64,000 nucleotides of DNA, taken from Onthophagus taurus (Eukaryota > Arthropoda > Insecta > Coleoptera > Scarabaeidae). The DNA lies in contig NC_091975.1 of NCBI RefSeq assembly GCF_036711975.1, forward strand, positions 2,606,501-2,670,500, written 5' to 3'. Positions 36,160 through 48,800 of the stretch are shown piece after piece. The notes beneath the pieces were generated by a model, which worked only from the letters and a program-made list of their open reading frames with translations, was not told where the DNA came from and did no database searches. The position numbers were made by a program, and so were the translations under genes. Position 1 is the first letter of the stretch; each line of letters opens with the position of its first letter.

Positions 36160-37725
36160 ATGTCGAGTTTTAAAAAGTTAGATATTAAAGTTTACCCTAA
36201 AACGGGACCAGAAATCACTCCAGATTACGTTTATTGGAAAAAACTGAGGGATCCAGTTTTGGTAAAAGAATTTGGCCCCATTGATTACATAGACTTTTCG
36301 CCAATAGAACCATATCATTTCGCAGTAACGTGTTCAGTAAGAGTGCAAGTATACAATCCAATAACGAAATTGGTGGTAAAAAACCTTTCACGTTTTCGTG
36401 AAAATGCCCATGGGGCTACTTTCCGTTCGGATGGTAAATTAATATGCGCAGGTGGTGACGAGGGTGCTATTAAACTCTTTGATGTGTCCACAAAGAGTAT
36501 GCTTCGATTATTTAAAGGACACGAAGGACCTGTTTATCGTACATTTTGTGCTCATAACAGACCCCAAATAACATCATTTTCTGATGATAAAACAGTACGT
36601 ATTTGGGATATACCTACCGAAAAGAATTTAATAACTTTCGCTGAACATACTGATTATATTAGAGCAGGAGCTTTAAATCCAAATTTACCAGATTTAGTTC
36701 TTTCTGGAAGTTATGATGGTACGGTTAAATTATATGATACAAGAATGGAAAAATTAATTTTATCTGTTAACCATGGGCATCCAGTTGAATCTGTTTTATT
36801 TTTACCTGCTGGTGGAGTATTTTTATCGGCCGGTGGTACTTGTATAAAAATTTGGGATACGATTTCAAAAGGGAAATTAATTGGGACAATTTCGCAACAT
36901 CACAAAACTATAACAAGCATGCAATTAGCTTCAAATAATAATCGATTACTTTCGGCTGGGTTAGATAGACATGTTAAAATTTACGACATTTCCACATACA
37001 AAGTTGTGCATACTATGGATTATCCGAATGCTATTTTAAGTTTGGGCGTTTCTAAAACTGATGATACAGTAGTTGCTGGTTTAGTTGATGGCTTAGTTTG
37101 CGTTAGCCGAATGGAGGATAAAGATAAAATCGACAAGAAAGAAAAGAAAAAAGTTTCTCAAAAGTATAAATCCTTTACTCATAATGAAAAAGTGGATGTT
37201 ATAATTGAAGATGAAAACGTAGAGAAGATATCGCGTTACGATTATTATTTAAAAAAATTTCAATATTCAAAAGCTTTGGATGAAGTTTTAAGACCCTACT
37301 TTGTGAATAAAACCCCAGAAATAACTGTTGAGGTTATAATGGAACTTTTAAGAAGAAAAGCTTTAGAGAGAGTATTTAAAGATAGAGATAATAAGTTTTT
37401 AATACAAATTTTAAAATTTTTTAATAAAAATATAACAGATTATCGATTTACTAGGGTTTTAATAATCGCTTTCAACGTTTTTTTGGATGTTTATCAAGAT
37501 CGTATCAACACAATGCCAATGGAGGTTTTAACATATTTCAACTTTTTGAATCAAAAACTTAAAGAAGAAGTTGATTTAGGGGAAAAATTAGGTGAATTAG
37601 CTGGGTGTATGTCAATGCTTCTTGTTGCCGGTGATACAACATCATCTAATGAAAACGGTTATGAACTTAAAAACCTTGTTGCAAGTGCTGATGCTCAAAA
37701 AGATTTAATCGTTCAAATATCTTAA
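36160..37725 (+). CDS. UTP15: UTP15, small-subunit processome WD40 protein
   Basis: Intronless frame of 521 aa, close to the human length (518 aa). UTP15 is part of the t-UTP/UtpA subcomplex that binds the 5-prime external spacer of pre-rRNA and links RNA polymerase I transcription to 18S processing in the nucleolus. The N-terminal segment FKKLDIKVYPKTGPEITPDY and WKKLRDPVLVKEFGPIDYID are family-specific. WD40 repeats run from about residue 40 to 320 (SFSDDKTVRIWDI; SGSYDGTVKLYD; SAGGTCIKIWDT). The UTP15 C-terminal helical domain follows (SRYDYYLKKFQYSKALDEVL; EVIMELLRRKALERVFKDRD). A poly(A) signal is near 37805. Confidence 0.96.
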   Translation: MSSFKKLDIKVYPKTGPEITPDYVYWKKLRDPVLVKEFGPIDYIDFSPIEPYHFAVTCSVRVQVYNPITKLVVKNLSRFRENAHGATFRSDGKLICAGGDEGAIKLFDVSTKSMLRLFKGHEGPVYRTFCAHNRPQITSFSDDKTVRIWDIPTEKNLITFAEHTDYIRAGALNPNLPDLVLSGSYDGTVKLYDTRMEKLILSVNHGHPVESVLFLPAGGVFLSAGGTCIKIWDTISKGKLIGTISQHHKTITSMQLASNNNRLLSAGLDRHVKIYDISTYKVVHTMDYPNAILSLGVSKTDDTVVAGLVDGLVCVSRMEDKDKIDKKEKKKVSQKYKSFTHNEKVDVIIEDENVEKISRYDYYLKKFQYSKALDEVLRPYFVNKTPEITVEVIMELLRRKALERVFKDRDNKFLIQILKFFNKNITDYRFTRVLIIAFNVFLDVYQDRINTMPMEVLTYFNFLNQKLKEEVDLGEKLGELAGCMSMLLVAGDTTSSNENGYELKNLVASADAQKDLIVQIS

Positions 37726-38181
37726 GATTATCATTTTTATATGGTTGTTTTCTAAACATAAATTAGAATAAAAATTTGTTTTCTAATTTTATATGGACAG
37801 GTGAAATAAAATGAGTTCTTTTTAAGAAAATGTGGGATATAGATTGACGTAAATCGTAAACAGAACCGGATTGAATGAAAAAATACAATAAAATTTTCTC
37901 TTTTTAAACATGATTGTTTTCAAAATTTGAACACAAAGGTGTTGTTAATAATGTCGAAAAAATTAACATCGGTAGTTATAAGTAATTGTAATAAAAAAAC
38001 GTAATTAAAAACCTAAAAAACCGATTGTAATATTTTATTCGTTATTTTACGATCTATTACCTATTCAAAGTATTTCTAATAAAAAGAAGGAAAAATATAA
38101 AAAAATGGAGGGAAAACTACATAAAAGCTTCTGGATTTTGGTATATTTTCTCAGTTTAAGAATTAATTTCTCGCGAACAAG
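37726..38181. other. Intergenic, no gene recognised
   Basis: A+T-rich spacer holding the UTP15 3-prime UTR and the promoter of the SVWC gene. Confidence 0.5.
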
Positions 38182-39373
38182 ATGATTTATCAATCGGGTT
38201 TTATTATTTTGTTAGTTGTTTTGAAAAGTATTCATTGTAGTGTTTTCACCGAGTTTGCACCAGTTGATGGTAGGTTAAAAAATGATCCTCAATATTGCTT
38301 TTTTTGTATAAATAATAATTATTTAAAGAATCGTCGTCGTTACTATATCTCAGTTCTTATTTATTATTTAAAGAATTTTTTTGACAGTTAAACGTCAAAT
38401 TTATTACTGTCAACTGTCAGCGTTGATCTAATTTATTTAATAATTTGGTGTTTAGAACAGAATTATTGAAAGAAATAATAAATAAATAAAAAAAATCTTA
38501 TAAAAGTAGCATTTTATTCTACAAAATAAACGAATAATATGATAATTAATAATAAATATTAGTTGTAGTGTTAATTAATTTTTTTTGTAGATGGCACTAC
38601 AAAATTTACTCACCTTGTCATTTGAAATTTTAAATTTTTTTGACAGTGAAACGTCAAATTTATTATAACTGTAACTGTTAACCAAGCGTTGATCTAATTT
38701 ATTTAATAATTTTTTGTTTAGAACAGAATTATTGAAAGAAATAATAAATAAATAAAAAAAATGTGATTATTTTTTTATTATTACTTACATATATAAATTG
38801 ATATTTAAATATTTTTAATTTTTCGTTTAATTTATCATAATTTAAATACACCAACTTGAGGTAAATAAAATTACTAAAAAATATTATGTGGTTAACATAA
38901 TTTTATTAATTCAATTTCAATTAATTAATAGTTTTATTCATATTATTAAAATTAAAATAATAAAAAAGAAGTGATTAATAAATTTAAATTTATACAGGAT
39001 TAATTTGTTTCATTTTAGGTTATGTTACTTATTGATTTAATTAATTAATAAATAAAAAATTTAATTTAGATGATGATAAAATTCAAGAAGGATATACATG
39101 CAAATCAGCTGATGTACATGTAGGTTATATGAAAGAAGGTGAAGAGCGATTGAAGTATGCACCGGATGTTTGTGGGAAGGTTAAATGTGATGAAGGAATT
39201 ATATCTTATACAACGTAAGTAATTAACAACAAAAATAATTTTATTTATTAATTTTATTTGATTTTTTTAGTTGTGCAGAACTGTTATCGAGTAAAGGTTG
39301 CTATTACATAGATCCAGTTCATAATACAACCTTTCCGGGGTGTTGTGGAAGCATGAATTGTCAAACTGTTTAA
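38182..39373 (+). CDS. Secreted single von Willebrand factor C-domain protein
   Basis: Three exons: 38182-38269, 39070-39214, 39271-39373; 111 aa. Residues 1-20 form a signal peptide (hydrophobic FIILLVVLKSIHC). The mature part has eight cysteines in the SVWC pattern: YTCKSA, VCGKVKC, TTCAEL, GCYY, GCCGSMNC. SVWC proteins (Vago family in arthropods) are small secreted factors induced by virus, bacteria or nutrition and, for Vago, act as antiviral cytokine-like signals. The family is seen directly; the immune role here is inference. Its stop is 47 bp from the stop of the convergent galectin gene. Intron 1 (800 bp) carries two copies of a direct repeat. Confidence 0.88.
38375..38761 (+). repeat. 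Pair of about 125-bp direct repeats in an intron
   Basis: Copies at about 38375-38497 and 38633-38761 share tttttttgacagt(g/t)aaacg, gcgttgatctaatttattta, tagaacagaattattgaaag and the A-rich ending aataataaataaataaaaaa. They lie 258 bp apart in the first intron of the SVWC gene. The A-rich 3-prime ends are compatible with SINE-like insertions, but no polymerase III promoter boxes were recognised. Confidence 0.75.
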
Positions 39374-39420
39374 ATATGGATGTAATAATTATAATATATA
39401 TCTGAATTTCAATTTCTACA

Positions 39421-40050
39421 TTATTTTTTGTGATGTACAGGAAAAGATGTTCCAATTATTGGTTTTTCCTCATCCCCAGATTCCTCGAACGAAATTAAAG
39501 TAAGGGTTACATCACCATGAATTCCAAAACATCTAACCGATGAAATTGGTTGTTTATGATCGTAATCGCATAAATGCTCTTTGTTTAAAGCAATCTAAAA
39601 AGTAGTTTATTAAAAAAATATATTTAAAAGTAGGTATGATTAATGTACTCTAAATTTTGTGGCTTCACATAAAATTAAAACTTCGAAAACATCCCCGGGT
39701 TGTAGTTTAACGTGCTCTAACATCTCCTCTAACATCCAAACGTTATCTTTTTTTGAATTATTTACCAAATAAGTGCCCCCACGAGCAAATCTAAACGATG
39801 TTCTCATTATTAAGTTACTGCAGTAATATTCAAAATTGTCTTGGAGGCTTATATGAAATCTGAAACATTTTTAACGTCATAAAAATAATCATTTATCATT
39901 TTTCTTACCTATCAGAGTTTTTATTCACAATTCCTCTGATTCTTATCAAAGAACCGGGATGTAAAATATCATAATAGGGCCAAATGTAAGTTTGAGACTA
40001 AAATAAATTTTTTAATAAATAATATTAGTTAAAACAAATTAATTTACCAT
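39421..40050 (-). CDS. Galectin, single carbohydrate-recognition domain
   Basis: Four exons (minus): 40050-40048 (the ATG alone), 39997-39909, 39859-39649, 39594-39421; 158 aa. The short exons hide it from simple ORF scans. Galectins are beta-galactoside-binding proteins, secreted without signal peptide, used in insect immunity and cell adhesion; none is predicted here. Galectin beta-strand pattern: LHPGSLIRIRGIVN (first sheet), RFHISLQDN, TSFRFARGGTYLVNN, then the Trp-containing KDNVWMLEEM, the strand LQPGDVFEVLILCEATKFRI, and LNKEHLCDYDHKQPISSVRC with FGIHGDVTL. The tryptophan and following Glu are kept. The canonical H-N-P-R strand is altered (FRFARG), so sugar specificity may be changed or weak. 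The domain assignment is confident; function less so. Confidence 0.86.
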
Positions 40051-40176
40051 GTTTCTTCAATCACTTTACGTAAGATACTGAGTAAAGTTTTTGATAAAAT
40101 AAATCTTGTATTAATCCAGTTTAGAACGTTTACTCAAAGTATTTATTGGATTATTTATTATCTTATTTTTCTAATG

Positions 40177-42091
40177 TTAATAAGTATCGAAAGGTGGGGT
40201 GCCACATTTTTCATACAAATCATTCCAAAAAGTGAGATCATAAGTACGTGAATTATTTTGAATACTTAAATCATTTCCAATTTCCAAATATGCAAAATTG
40301 TTGTATTCAGATGTGGAAGGCCAACGAATATTTTGTAAAAGTGGGTCTTTAAAAGGTGTCGGGTTCCCTGTTTTAGCGAAATTCGTCCACATTTTAATTA
40401 ATCTCTTCGAAATAAAATAAACTGAGTCGTTTTTGTTTGGTTTAAAAAAATAAGGTAACTCATCTCCGTGTCCAACACCGTGAGAATCATAAACGAATTC
40501 ATACAAAAACGTGTTTTTACCTTTGTTGCAATGCGAATATAATTTGGCGAATTCCATGATTGGTTTTACAAAAATGTTATCACCTATAAACTAAAAATAA
40601 ATAAGATTTATTTCGATAATTATTTTTAAATTTAATTTACCCGCATTAAATTAGGGGTAAATCCTTTTTTAGTTATGTTGTAATGGTTTTTAATTAAGTA
40701 ACTAATTTGATCCTTATTACATTTATTCTCATCCAAATTCATATCGATGGGAACAACATCTTTAATAATTCGATTAAATCTTAATTTGATCGTGAAAAGA
40801 AAAAACGAAATTTTTTCTAAAAAATGCATTTTTGTTGCTATTGTATCTTCTTCGCGTGCGTTTATACCCAATAAAATTGGAACTTGATTGATTATATCGC
40901 AGTTTTTTAATTTTTCGTGACTTTTTCCATAAAATAATGAATCGGAATGATTATTTTCAGCAACAGGGGCGTAACTAAATCCATTTAATGGATTTCTTAA
41001 TGCCAAAGTTTGAATCGTTTCTTTCATTGAGGTTTCTAAAATTTTTTTTGACGAGAGTTTTTTAAATCTTTTATATTTTTCTTTGGGGCAAACATCTCTG
41101 GAGAGCGCCCAAGGACATAAAGATGTTCCACTTTGCATAATTGCCCTACAAAATAAACCTAGAAAGAATTTTTTTTTCAAAATTTATTTAAAAAGGTAAA
41201 AACCTTTAGCATGTTCTGCTTGAATTAAATAAGAAATCGATGCGGCTCCAGCACTTTGTCCAAAAATCGTAACTTTTTTGGGATCCCCACCAAAAGATTT
41301 AACCCTTTCCTTAATCCATTTTAAAGCCATGACTTGATCTCTTAACCCATTATTTCCAGGCGCCTTTTTATTACCCGTTGTTAAAAAACCAAAAGCTCCC
41401 AAGCGATAATTTAAGGAAATCATGATTACATTTTCGTTTATGAAATGATCGGGGTTATAACGACTTTGTTCTCCTCCACCGATTAAAAATCCACCACCAT
41501 GAATCCAAACCATAACCGGTAATAATTTTTCGTTGAAATAATTCTTTGGTAATCGTGGTGTGTAAACGTTTAAATATAAACAATCTTCTTTTCCTAATGC
41601 TAAATTATTAAAAATTAAACGTTTTGTATTCCATTTTTTCGATTCGAGATGAAATTGGAGGCAGGGACTTCTTTCAAAGCGCGCGTTCCATCTTCGTTGT
41701 GTAAAATTAAATGGTTCAGGTGGCTAAAACGTTTTTACAACCTAAGTAAATAAACTAATCAAATTAATTAATAACCTTAAATCGTAATTCTTCAATTGGT
41801 GGACTAGCAAAAGGAATTCCCAAAAATGAGTAATATTTAATTCCAGTAAATGTTTCCATTTCAATGCCATAGAATGATTCATTTTTACATTTAACCATAA
41901 CTTCCTAGAATTAATCTATAAATAATTTTTATTGTAAACTTTTAAATTAAAGAAATAACCTGGTTTAGAATATTTTTCTGCAACTTTTTCTTCAAATTCC
42001 GATGAAGAACATTTTTAAAACATTTCGAAGATGTAACCAAAATTATTATTGTCAAAAGAAATAAAAAGAATTTTTTATGTTTTTTTATCAT
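40177..42091 (-). CDS. Secreted carboxylesterase (alpha/beta hydrolase)
   Basis: Five exons (minus): 42091-41960, 41904-41776, 41723-41204, 41158-40641, 40590-40177; 570 aa, usual for insect carboxyl/cholinesterases. Signal peptide: FFLFLLTIIILVTSS. Family landmarks: GKEDCLYLNVYTP, the oxyanion-hole segment VWIHGGGFLIGG, the nucleophile elbow FGQSAGAAS (Ser), the acid in LLGINAREEDT (Glu) and the histidine in GVGHGDELPYFF, so the catalytic triad is complete. It then continues with the C-terminal helix segment KTGNPTPF and WPSTSEYNNFAYLEI. These enzymes hydrolyse carboxyl esters in pheromone/odorant clearance, hormone or xenobiotic metabolism; which of these cannot be told. It follows the galectin gene on the same strand, 126 bp from the galectin ATG. 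Confidence 0.93.
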
Positions 42092-42825
42092 CTTTTAAAA
42101 CGATTCATTAACAAATACATAATATTTAATTCCAAATTCATCATATTTAGAATAAATAATCATTAAATTCTTAAAATTGACATTTTCATTGACTGCTGTC
42201 AATGTTATTTGTCAAGTAATTAAATTGAGAGGTACTAATAAAAGCAAAATAAATAGAAAATGCAAAAAATTTGTTTATTTGATAATTAATTTTAATTCAA
42301 TTAATTATTAGTTCATAAATTATTAATTTTGTTAAAATCCTTTTTGTTTTAATTGATTATTGATTACTCACCCCATCTAGCGGTAATCAATCGTATTAAA
42401 TTATAGTTTTGACATTTAAAAACGACCGTTTATCATTCTTTCTAAAATACGTGAATTTTAGGAAAAAGAAAGTTTAATTGAACCGTAAGAATAATCAAAA
42501 TACATTTTTAAACACCTAAATTATTTGTTATTAGTGATTTAAGACCCCGTGAAGTAGTTTTAATGCTGCAAAATTAAAATGTTGTGACTTAACACACCAT
42601 AACCTAACTTCATCATGTCAATTTAAAATTTCTGTTGATTTTTTGTTTGTCCACTTCAAATGGTAAGTAATAATTGATTTTATATCGTTAATTAAAATAA
42701 ATAACAAAAGATTGGACTCCTAATTGCATATTTATTTGTTCCAATGCTTATTTATAAAACGAACAACACGACTTAGAACTAATTTAATTTTTTTCATATT
42801 CATCTTGCATATTTTCCATTTTTAT
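42092..42825. other. Intergenic, no gene recognised
   Basis: Spacer between the carboxylesterase start and the 3-prime end of the GPCR gene. It contains a CTCF-like half motif (catctagcgg near 42375) and no ORF. A GC-richer patch at 42880-42960 belongs to the last GPCR exon. Confidence 0.5.
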
Positions 42826-45800
42826 TTACGTGTTATTCAAACCGCTCGTTTTTCCCTTTATTGAATGTTGCGATGTCGTATTCCTGCAGGTTTCAGGTTT
42901 CTGTCGCCTGCACGATGCGTTCCTTGGGTTATATTTGAACCCTGCAGTTGACACGAATGCAAAATGCTTTGAAAATATGTATAATAAAAAAATTACCTAA
43001 TTTTCCAGAACGTAACGAGTTTGTAGTTTGAAACGTAACAATTGGTATTGAGTCACCTTTTACCGATCTTTTTACAGCTCTTCGCCACGAACAAAGAACT
43101 ATTGTATAATATTGTCTAAATCTAAAAAAAATGTTCAAAATAATTGGAGTTTAAAGACTTATTATTGTTAATTGAGTACATGGAATTAACTGGTTCAATC
43201 GATTTATCATAGCTTTGTCATTTATTACTTGATTGATTGGCCAGATTTGTACTGTTCAATGTCACAAAGCTTATTAGATCCCCTATGGGTTTATTTAAAA
43301 AAATGGTGGTGGAGCCGGATTCGACAAAAATCGTTTTTATTTCTGTCAATTTCCCTTGAGATTTAAAACCAACAATTTTCAAGTTCAAAGGAAAAGAACT
43401 TGGTCATTTTATGCCTCAAATTTTCTATTTATTTAAAATCGAAATCCCCTCCAATCGATTTACATTTATTTCAACCGTCTCAAATTTAAAGCTTTGAAAA
43501 ATAAAACTGGGAACTCACCTCGCGTTCATCCAGTAATAAATCAGGGGATTCACCATAGCGTTGGCCATAGCAAACCAATAAAACCCTAAATAAACGTGTT
43601 GTACGTATTTACTGTACACCACTTCACGATCGATGTGAGTGTAAATGAAATAACTATGATAAGGAAGCCAACAGACGCAGAAAACGGTTACTATGAATAT
43701 AAACATTTTCACAACCTACGAAAATAATTATTATTTAAATTAAATTTATTATTATTATAAGATTACTTTTCGTTTTAAATTGATTGATTCGATTTGTCTT
43801 TGAGTTTTTTCACCTATTGATTTTGAACCCCAAAGAACTAAACCCATCGCTGTATAACACCATAACATTAAAATCATTGGAACTACGTAAGTTACAGCCA
43901 AAAATGTTATTTGGTACCTGAAATAGAAGCACAAAGTAATTAAAAAACTAAAAAGATCGATGTGTTTGCTTTTTGCGTGGAAACTTTCGACCTTTAGGAA
44001 TTTAATAATACCTCCTAAAACAAGTGGTTCCACGCAGACACAACGATATCGGGAAAATTATGTATGCAAACGTTTTCTTGCTGTTTACTGTATACAATAG
44101 AATTTTGTTTGAAAGAACGAAAACAAAATGTAAAAGAATGTTTTAAAAAATCGTTTTTGTGTTACTGATTAATTCAATATGTAATTTTGATTAAATGAAA
44201 CCATCAAACGAATTAATTAACTATTTATTAACAAATATTTATTAAATAAAAACGAAATTGTATTATTATTAACGTACCCATAGTCTAAATTAGATTCAGT
44301 CGGTGTACCATCTGGCCATATTAAAAGACAAGCAGTTCTTTCTTTATCTTTAAACCTAAAAGACAAAAATATAACTAAATGTATTTATACAAATTGATGG
44401 TTATGAAAATTTCTGTATGAATATTTTAATAATATTAACTTCGTTCGGTTTCGCGTAGGCATTGCGGCGATTGCAAAAGTTTTAATAATAAAGAACTCAA
44501 ATGTAAGCCGCTTCATATAGACTATAATTAAAAAGTTGTAATTTTTTCTAGAATAAAACACCTACAACTCACAAGGTAAACTTTCCATGCAATTCATCAT
44601 GAAACTGTGTAAATAGCCGATGTATAAATTATTTTTGCTTTTAAATCCTGGGGAATTGGATTCGTAGAATAGGAATCAAAAAATAATTAAATAAATTGTA
44701 CTTTTACAAAAGTAATATAATAATTATTTAAAATAATAAACTGATAACAACGCGAAACATTTATATTTATATAATATATGTGAGTATATTTAATGAATAC
44801 GCGTACAGTTTTAATTTACTTGCTACGAAATGAAACCGCTAACACGCGAAACAACATAAAAAATGGAATATTCGTTATCTACGATAAATGTTGCTTTTCA
44901 GGGTTGAAATATTTCTCTTTACTACAAAAATTTCCATTAGTACCTAGTCTTCTATAAAATAGATGTGGTCCTTTATTGACAGTATCCAGTCTTCTACAAT
45001 CAGTATCTATTCCACGTCTATATCTTCATTAAAAGTATGGTATCTGCGTTCATTTTGATTAGTCAACTCTAATATCTACTGTAATTATTATTATAATTCT
45101 TGGTTCTTCCATGATAGCCACCCTAACGAAATCATTAATAATTATGCTAATTCTTGATGTAACAAGTCACTACATGGAGTATGTTTAGGTGATATTTGGT
45201 ACATCCGTATTTTAATTGGACACGAAGAAGTGAAGGCGATATTCCCAGATGATTAATCTTCGTTTTATGGAATTTAAAACTTAGGTTCGCTTAGGCTTGG
45301 ACAACTTAAAAATGATTTAGAGGAATAACGAGAGGGTTTGTCTTTTATCTCATTATTCGATAAAATCATCTCTAATTGGGTCGTCTTGTAATCGTGGAGG
45401 ACGTGGGATAGTTTTTAATTGATGATTAAAACATGGCCGGAGAAGACACTGGCTATCTAGACATCCACGAAAAAGACTAGATAAGTCTTCAAGCAGTAGA
45501 TATTCTTCCGCAAGCAGTTTCCAGTCTTCTATTAGTTATATTTACTCTTCCAATAGCAATATGTAGTCTTTTGCCAGCTGTTTTTAGTCTTCTACCAGCA
45601 ATATCTAGTTTTCTATCTAAACGGTTTCGACTACCATTAGTAATATGGAGACTTGCTTGTAATTCAAAAGATGTGTCTTGTTCAAGTACTATTTAATCTT
45701 CTATAAAACGAAAGTAGTCTTCTGCAAACACTGTCTAAACTTTAATAAGCCAGTTTATGGGCTAGTCCGAAAACTTTCCATGATGACGTAACTTCTAATT

Positions 45801-48800
45801 GTAAATAAATTAGAAAGTTCTCTACATGGTGAAATAAGTTTCAGTAAATTACACACAATACGGGTATTGTTACAATAGAAACAATAGATATAGTGTATGA
45901 ATTCATTGTAGCAACAAGTTGGTTGGATTTTATTATTTTAAAAGTTCCCAAGTTCTATAAGGAGAAAAATATTTTATGAGGGTCATTAATTTCGTAAACC
46001 GCTCGCTTATACAAACTGTACACTATAAAACCGCCTAAATTTAATAAGGTAGAAATAGAACCATTTGGAAAATAACAAAGTTAACATTTTCAAGTGCACA
46101 ATTCACTATCTTTCTTCATTAAAAGTTAGATCGTTGTCTGCTTTATAATGGATTAGCGGGCTTTTAATTAAAACTAAATTCACCGGAAGTCGCGTGACGA
46201 GTTCCACACCTAATTGCCGGTTTAATGTCTCACTCTTAAGGCGATTATAATAAAGGAAAAGGAACACTTACCTGTATACGATTGTATCTGAATAAAGTAA
46301 ACAGGGATAAGCCAAAACCATACTCGTCGACCAAACGATTATTATGACAACTATCGAAACAGTTTTTGACATTTTCGGCTGTAAAGGATGTACAATGGCC
46401 AAATATCTAACGCAAAAGAAGTAATTGTTAAACGTTTTGTATGGAGTATTAATTTGTTTTCAATCACCTGTCGCATGTAATGCCCATCAATGTGAAAACG
46501 CTCGCCGCTACAGTTACGTTAGCTATGAAATTGTTAACAGTACAATACACTCTTCCAAATTGCCAGTGCCTATAGAGAATAAAACGACGTTTTGAACATA
46601 CAAAAAGATATAATCAAAAACCTTCTTGACATGAGAGATAATTTTCTTTAAGAAGATGATACATCTCCAAAGGATAAAGTTAATCTCTTCTTTAGTGGAA
46701 ATGGACAAGGAATATTAAAGTTGTGATTTATATAAAGACGTTTTAAAGATACGAACCCTTGTAACATGTAGATAAAATTAAAAGTGCAGTTAAGCGTTGA
46801 AAGTAATAAATCGGCCACGCTAAGATTAACCAGAAAATAATTTGTTATAGTACGCATTCTTCTATGTGCTATAAAAACAAAATTAAGAAAATATTTTTAC
46901 TTTTTTTTGAATCCAACGTTACCAATTACCACCCAAATCACAATTGAATTCCCTACGACCGCTGTAAAAATCATCGCAGCGAAAACCAACGTCCATCCGG
47001 CTTGAACTAGTGGAGACATCGACAGGTTATCTTCTAATGGTTCTCTTGAACCAGAAGATATTGTCGTTACTGTTGATTGAATCACTGGGTAAATAGGACC
47101 ATAATCGATCCCTTCAAAAATTGAATAGTTTTCTATCTGAAAAGAGAATAAAAAGTTTATATTTTTTCGGCAAGATATATTTCATTGTATACGAATAGAC
47201 GTGGAATTCCTAGCATTATAATATAAGCTTGTCACGTAAAATGAAGGAGAGAAAAGCATTGATTAATATCCTGAAAACGGAGGGGTGCGGGAAATTCATG
47301 AATAATGTAATCTTTGGAATGTCTAAATAATTTTGAGACATCAAGTATTAATTTTGTTTGTAAACAAGATTTCGTTGATAGTTATGGAAAATTCCGTTGT
47401 GAAATTAAAATTTTTTTTTATTAAATCAAAGTGCTTCTTCATAAAAGTTATCTTGAGGAAAATTGATAGCTAGTTATTTCTTTACGGCCCACTTATATAG
47501 TCACGTATTAAAAAAAGTCAGAATAAAAGTTTTCTCGTTCGGTATTCGAGTTAATAGACCCTTGAAGAAAAGCTGGCAAGGTTAATTTAAAACTAGACAA
47601 ACTTTTCAGATTTACTAAGGTCTATTAACTGCTAAAGAGGCTTAACAGTAACGTCCAATTTTACAGAACCATTCAGAATGTTAAAAGTTTAAATTTTTCC
47701 TTACATAACTAACATTGATATCCGCTCCAGTTAAATCTGTCATCTACAGTCCATCTTAAATTTCCATTTCTTTTCACCTTCCGCAAAAGATGTAAATGAA
47801 ATGCAGCAATTACTCTTGATAAAGTAGGTCGAGTTAATTAACACAAAAAGTTTTATTCAAATTATTAATATACTTTGAATTTTATTTTTACTTTCCGCAA
47901 CCAACATTAATTATTAAAAATATAATAAATAAAACTGGTAATAAGAATCATTTTATGAAAAACAATGAGATCGTAAATGACAACGTCGACGTTGTTCTGA
48001 CGAGAGATAATAGTTCCTAATTACAAGCTGTTCCTGGATGTTCTGCGAAACCATCGAAATACAATAACGTAGAATTTGTAATTTAATTAAAGTCAAGCTA
48101 GCAGTAAAGTTTTCATTACATTTTCAAACATCGGTTTTTTGTAAATATTCTTTATTTAATTTAATTGATAATTAAAATTAATTGGACTACACTTAATTTT
48201 CGCTTGGGAGGTCGCTTGCGACCGAAGCGCTACATTAATACCATATTGTATCAGGAAACTAACCATATTTCAACGATTTTAAGAATAAATAGCCGAGGTC
48301 GCTTGCGGCCGAGGCATTACATTGATATCATGTCTCATACAAAAACTAACCAGTTTACAACAATATCAAGAGTGATTAAGCCGAGGCACTACATTTATAC
48401 CTTATCGTATACATAAGCCAACCACATTTTAACGATGCTTAGAGTAATAAGCCGAGGTCGCTTGCGGCCGAGGCACTACATTTATACCTTATCGTATACA
48501 TAAGCTAACAACATTTTAACGATGTTTGGAGTAATAAAGAAGAGGTCGCTTGCGGCCGAGGCGGTACATTGATACCATATACAAAATAACCAGCTTATAA
48601 TAATATTAAAAATGATTAAGCCGAGATGTAATACCTCGGCCGTAAGCTACCTCGGCTTAATCACTCTTGATATCGTTATAAACTAGGTTAGTTTTTGTAG
48701 CGAAGTGGTATAAATGTAGCGCCTCGGCCACAAGCGACCTCGGCTTGGTTGAATAATTTTAATTGCTTGGTATATTAGTATAGGCTTATTAATAGGCTTG

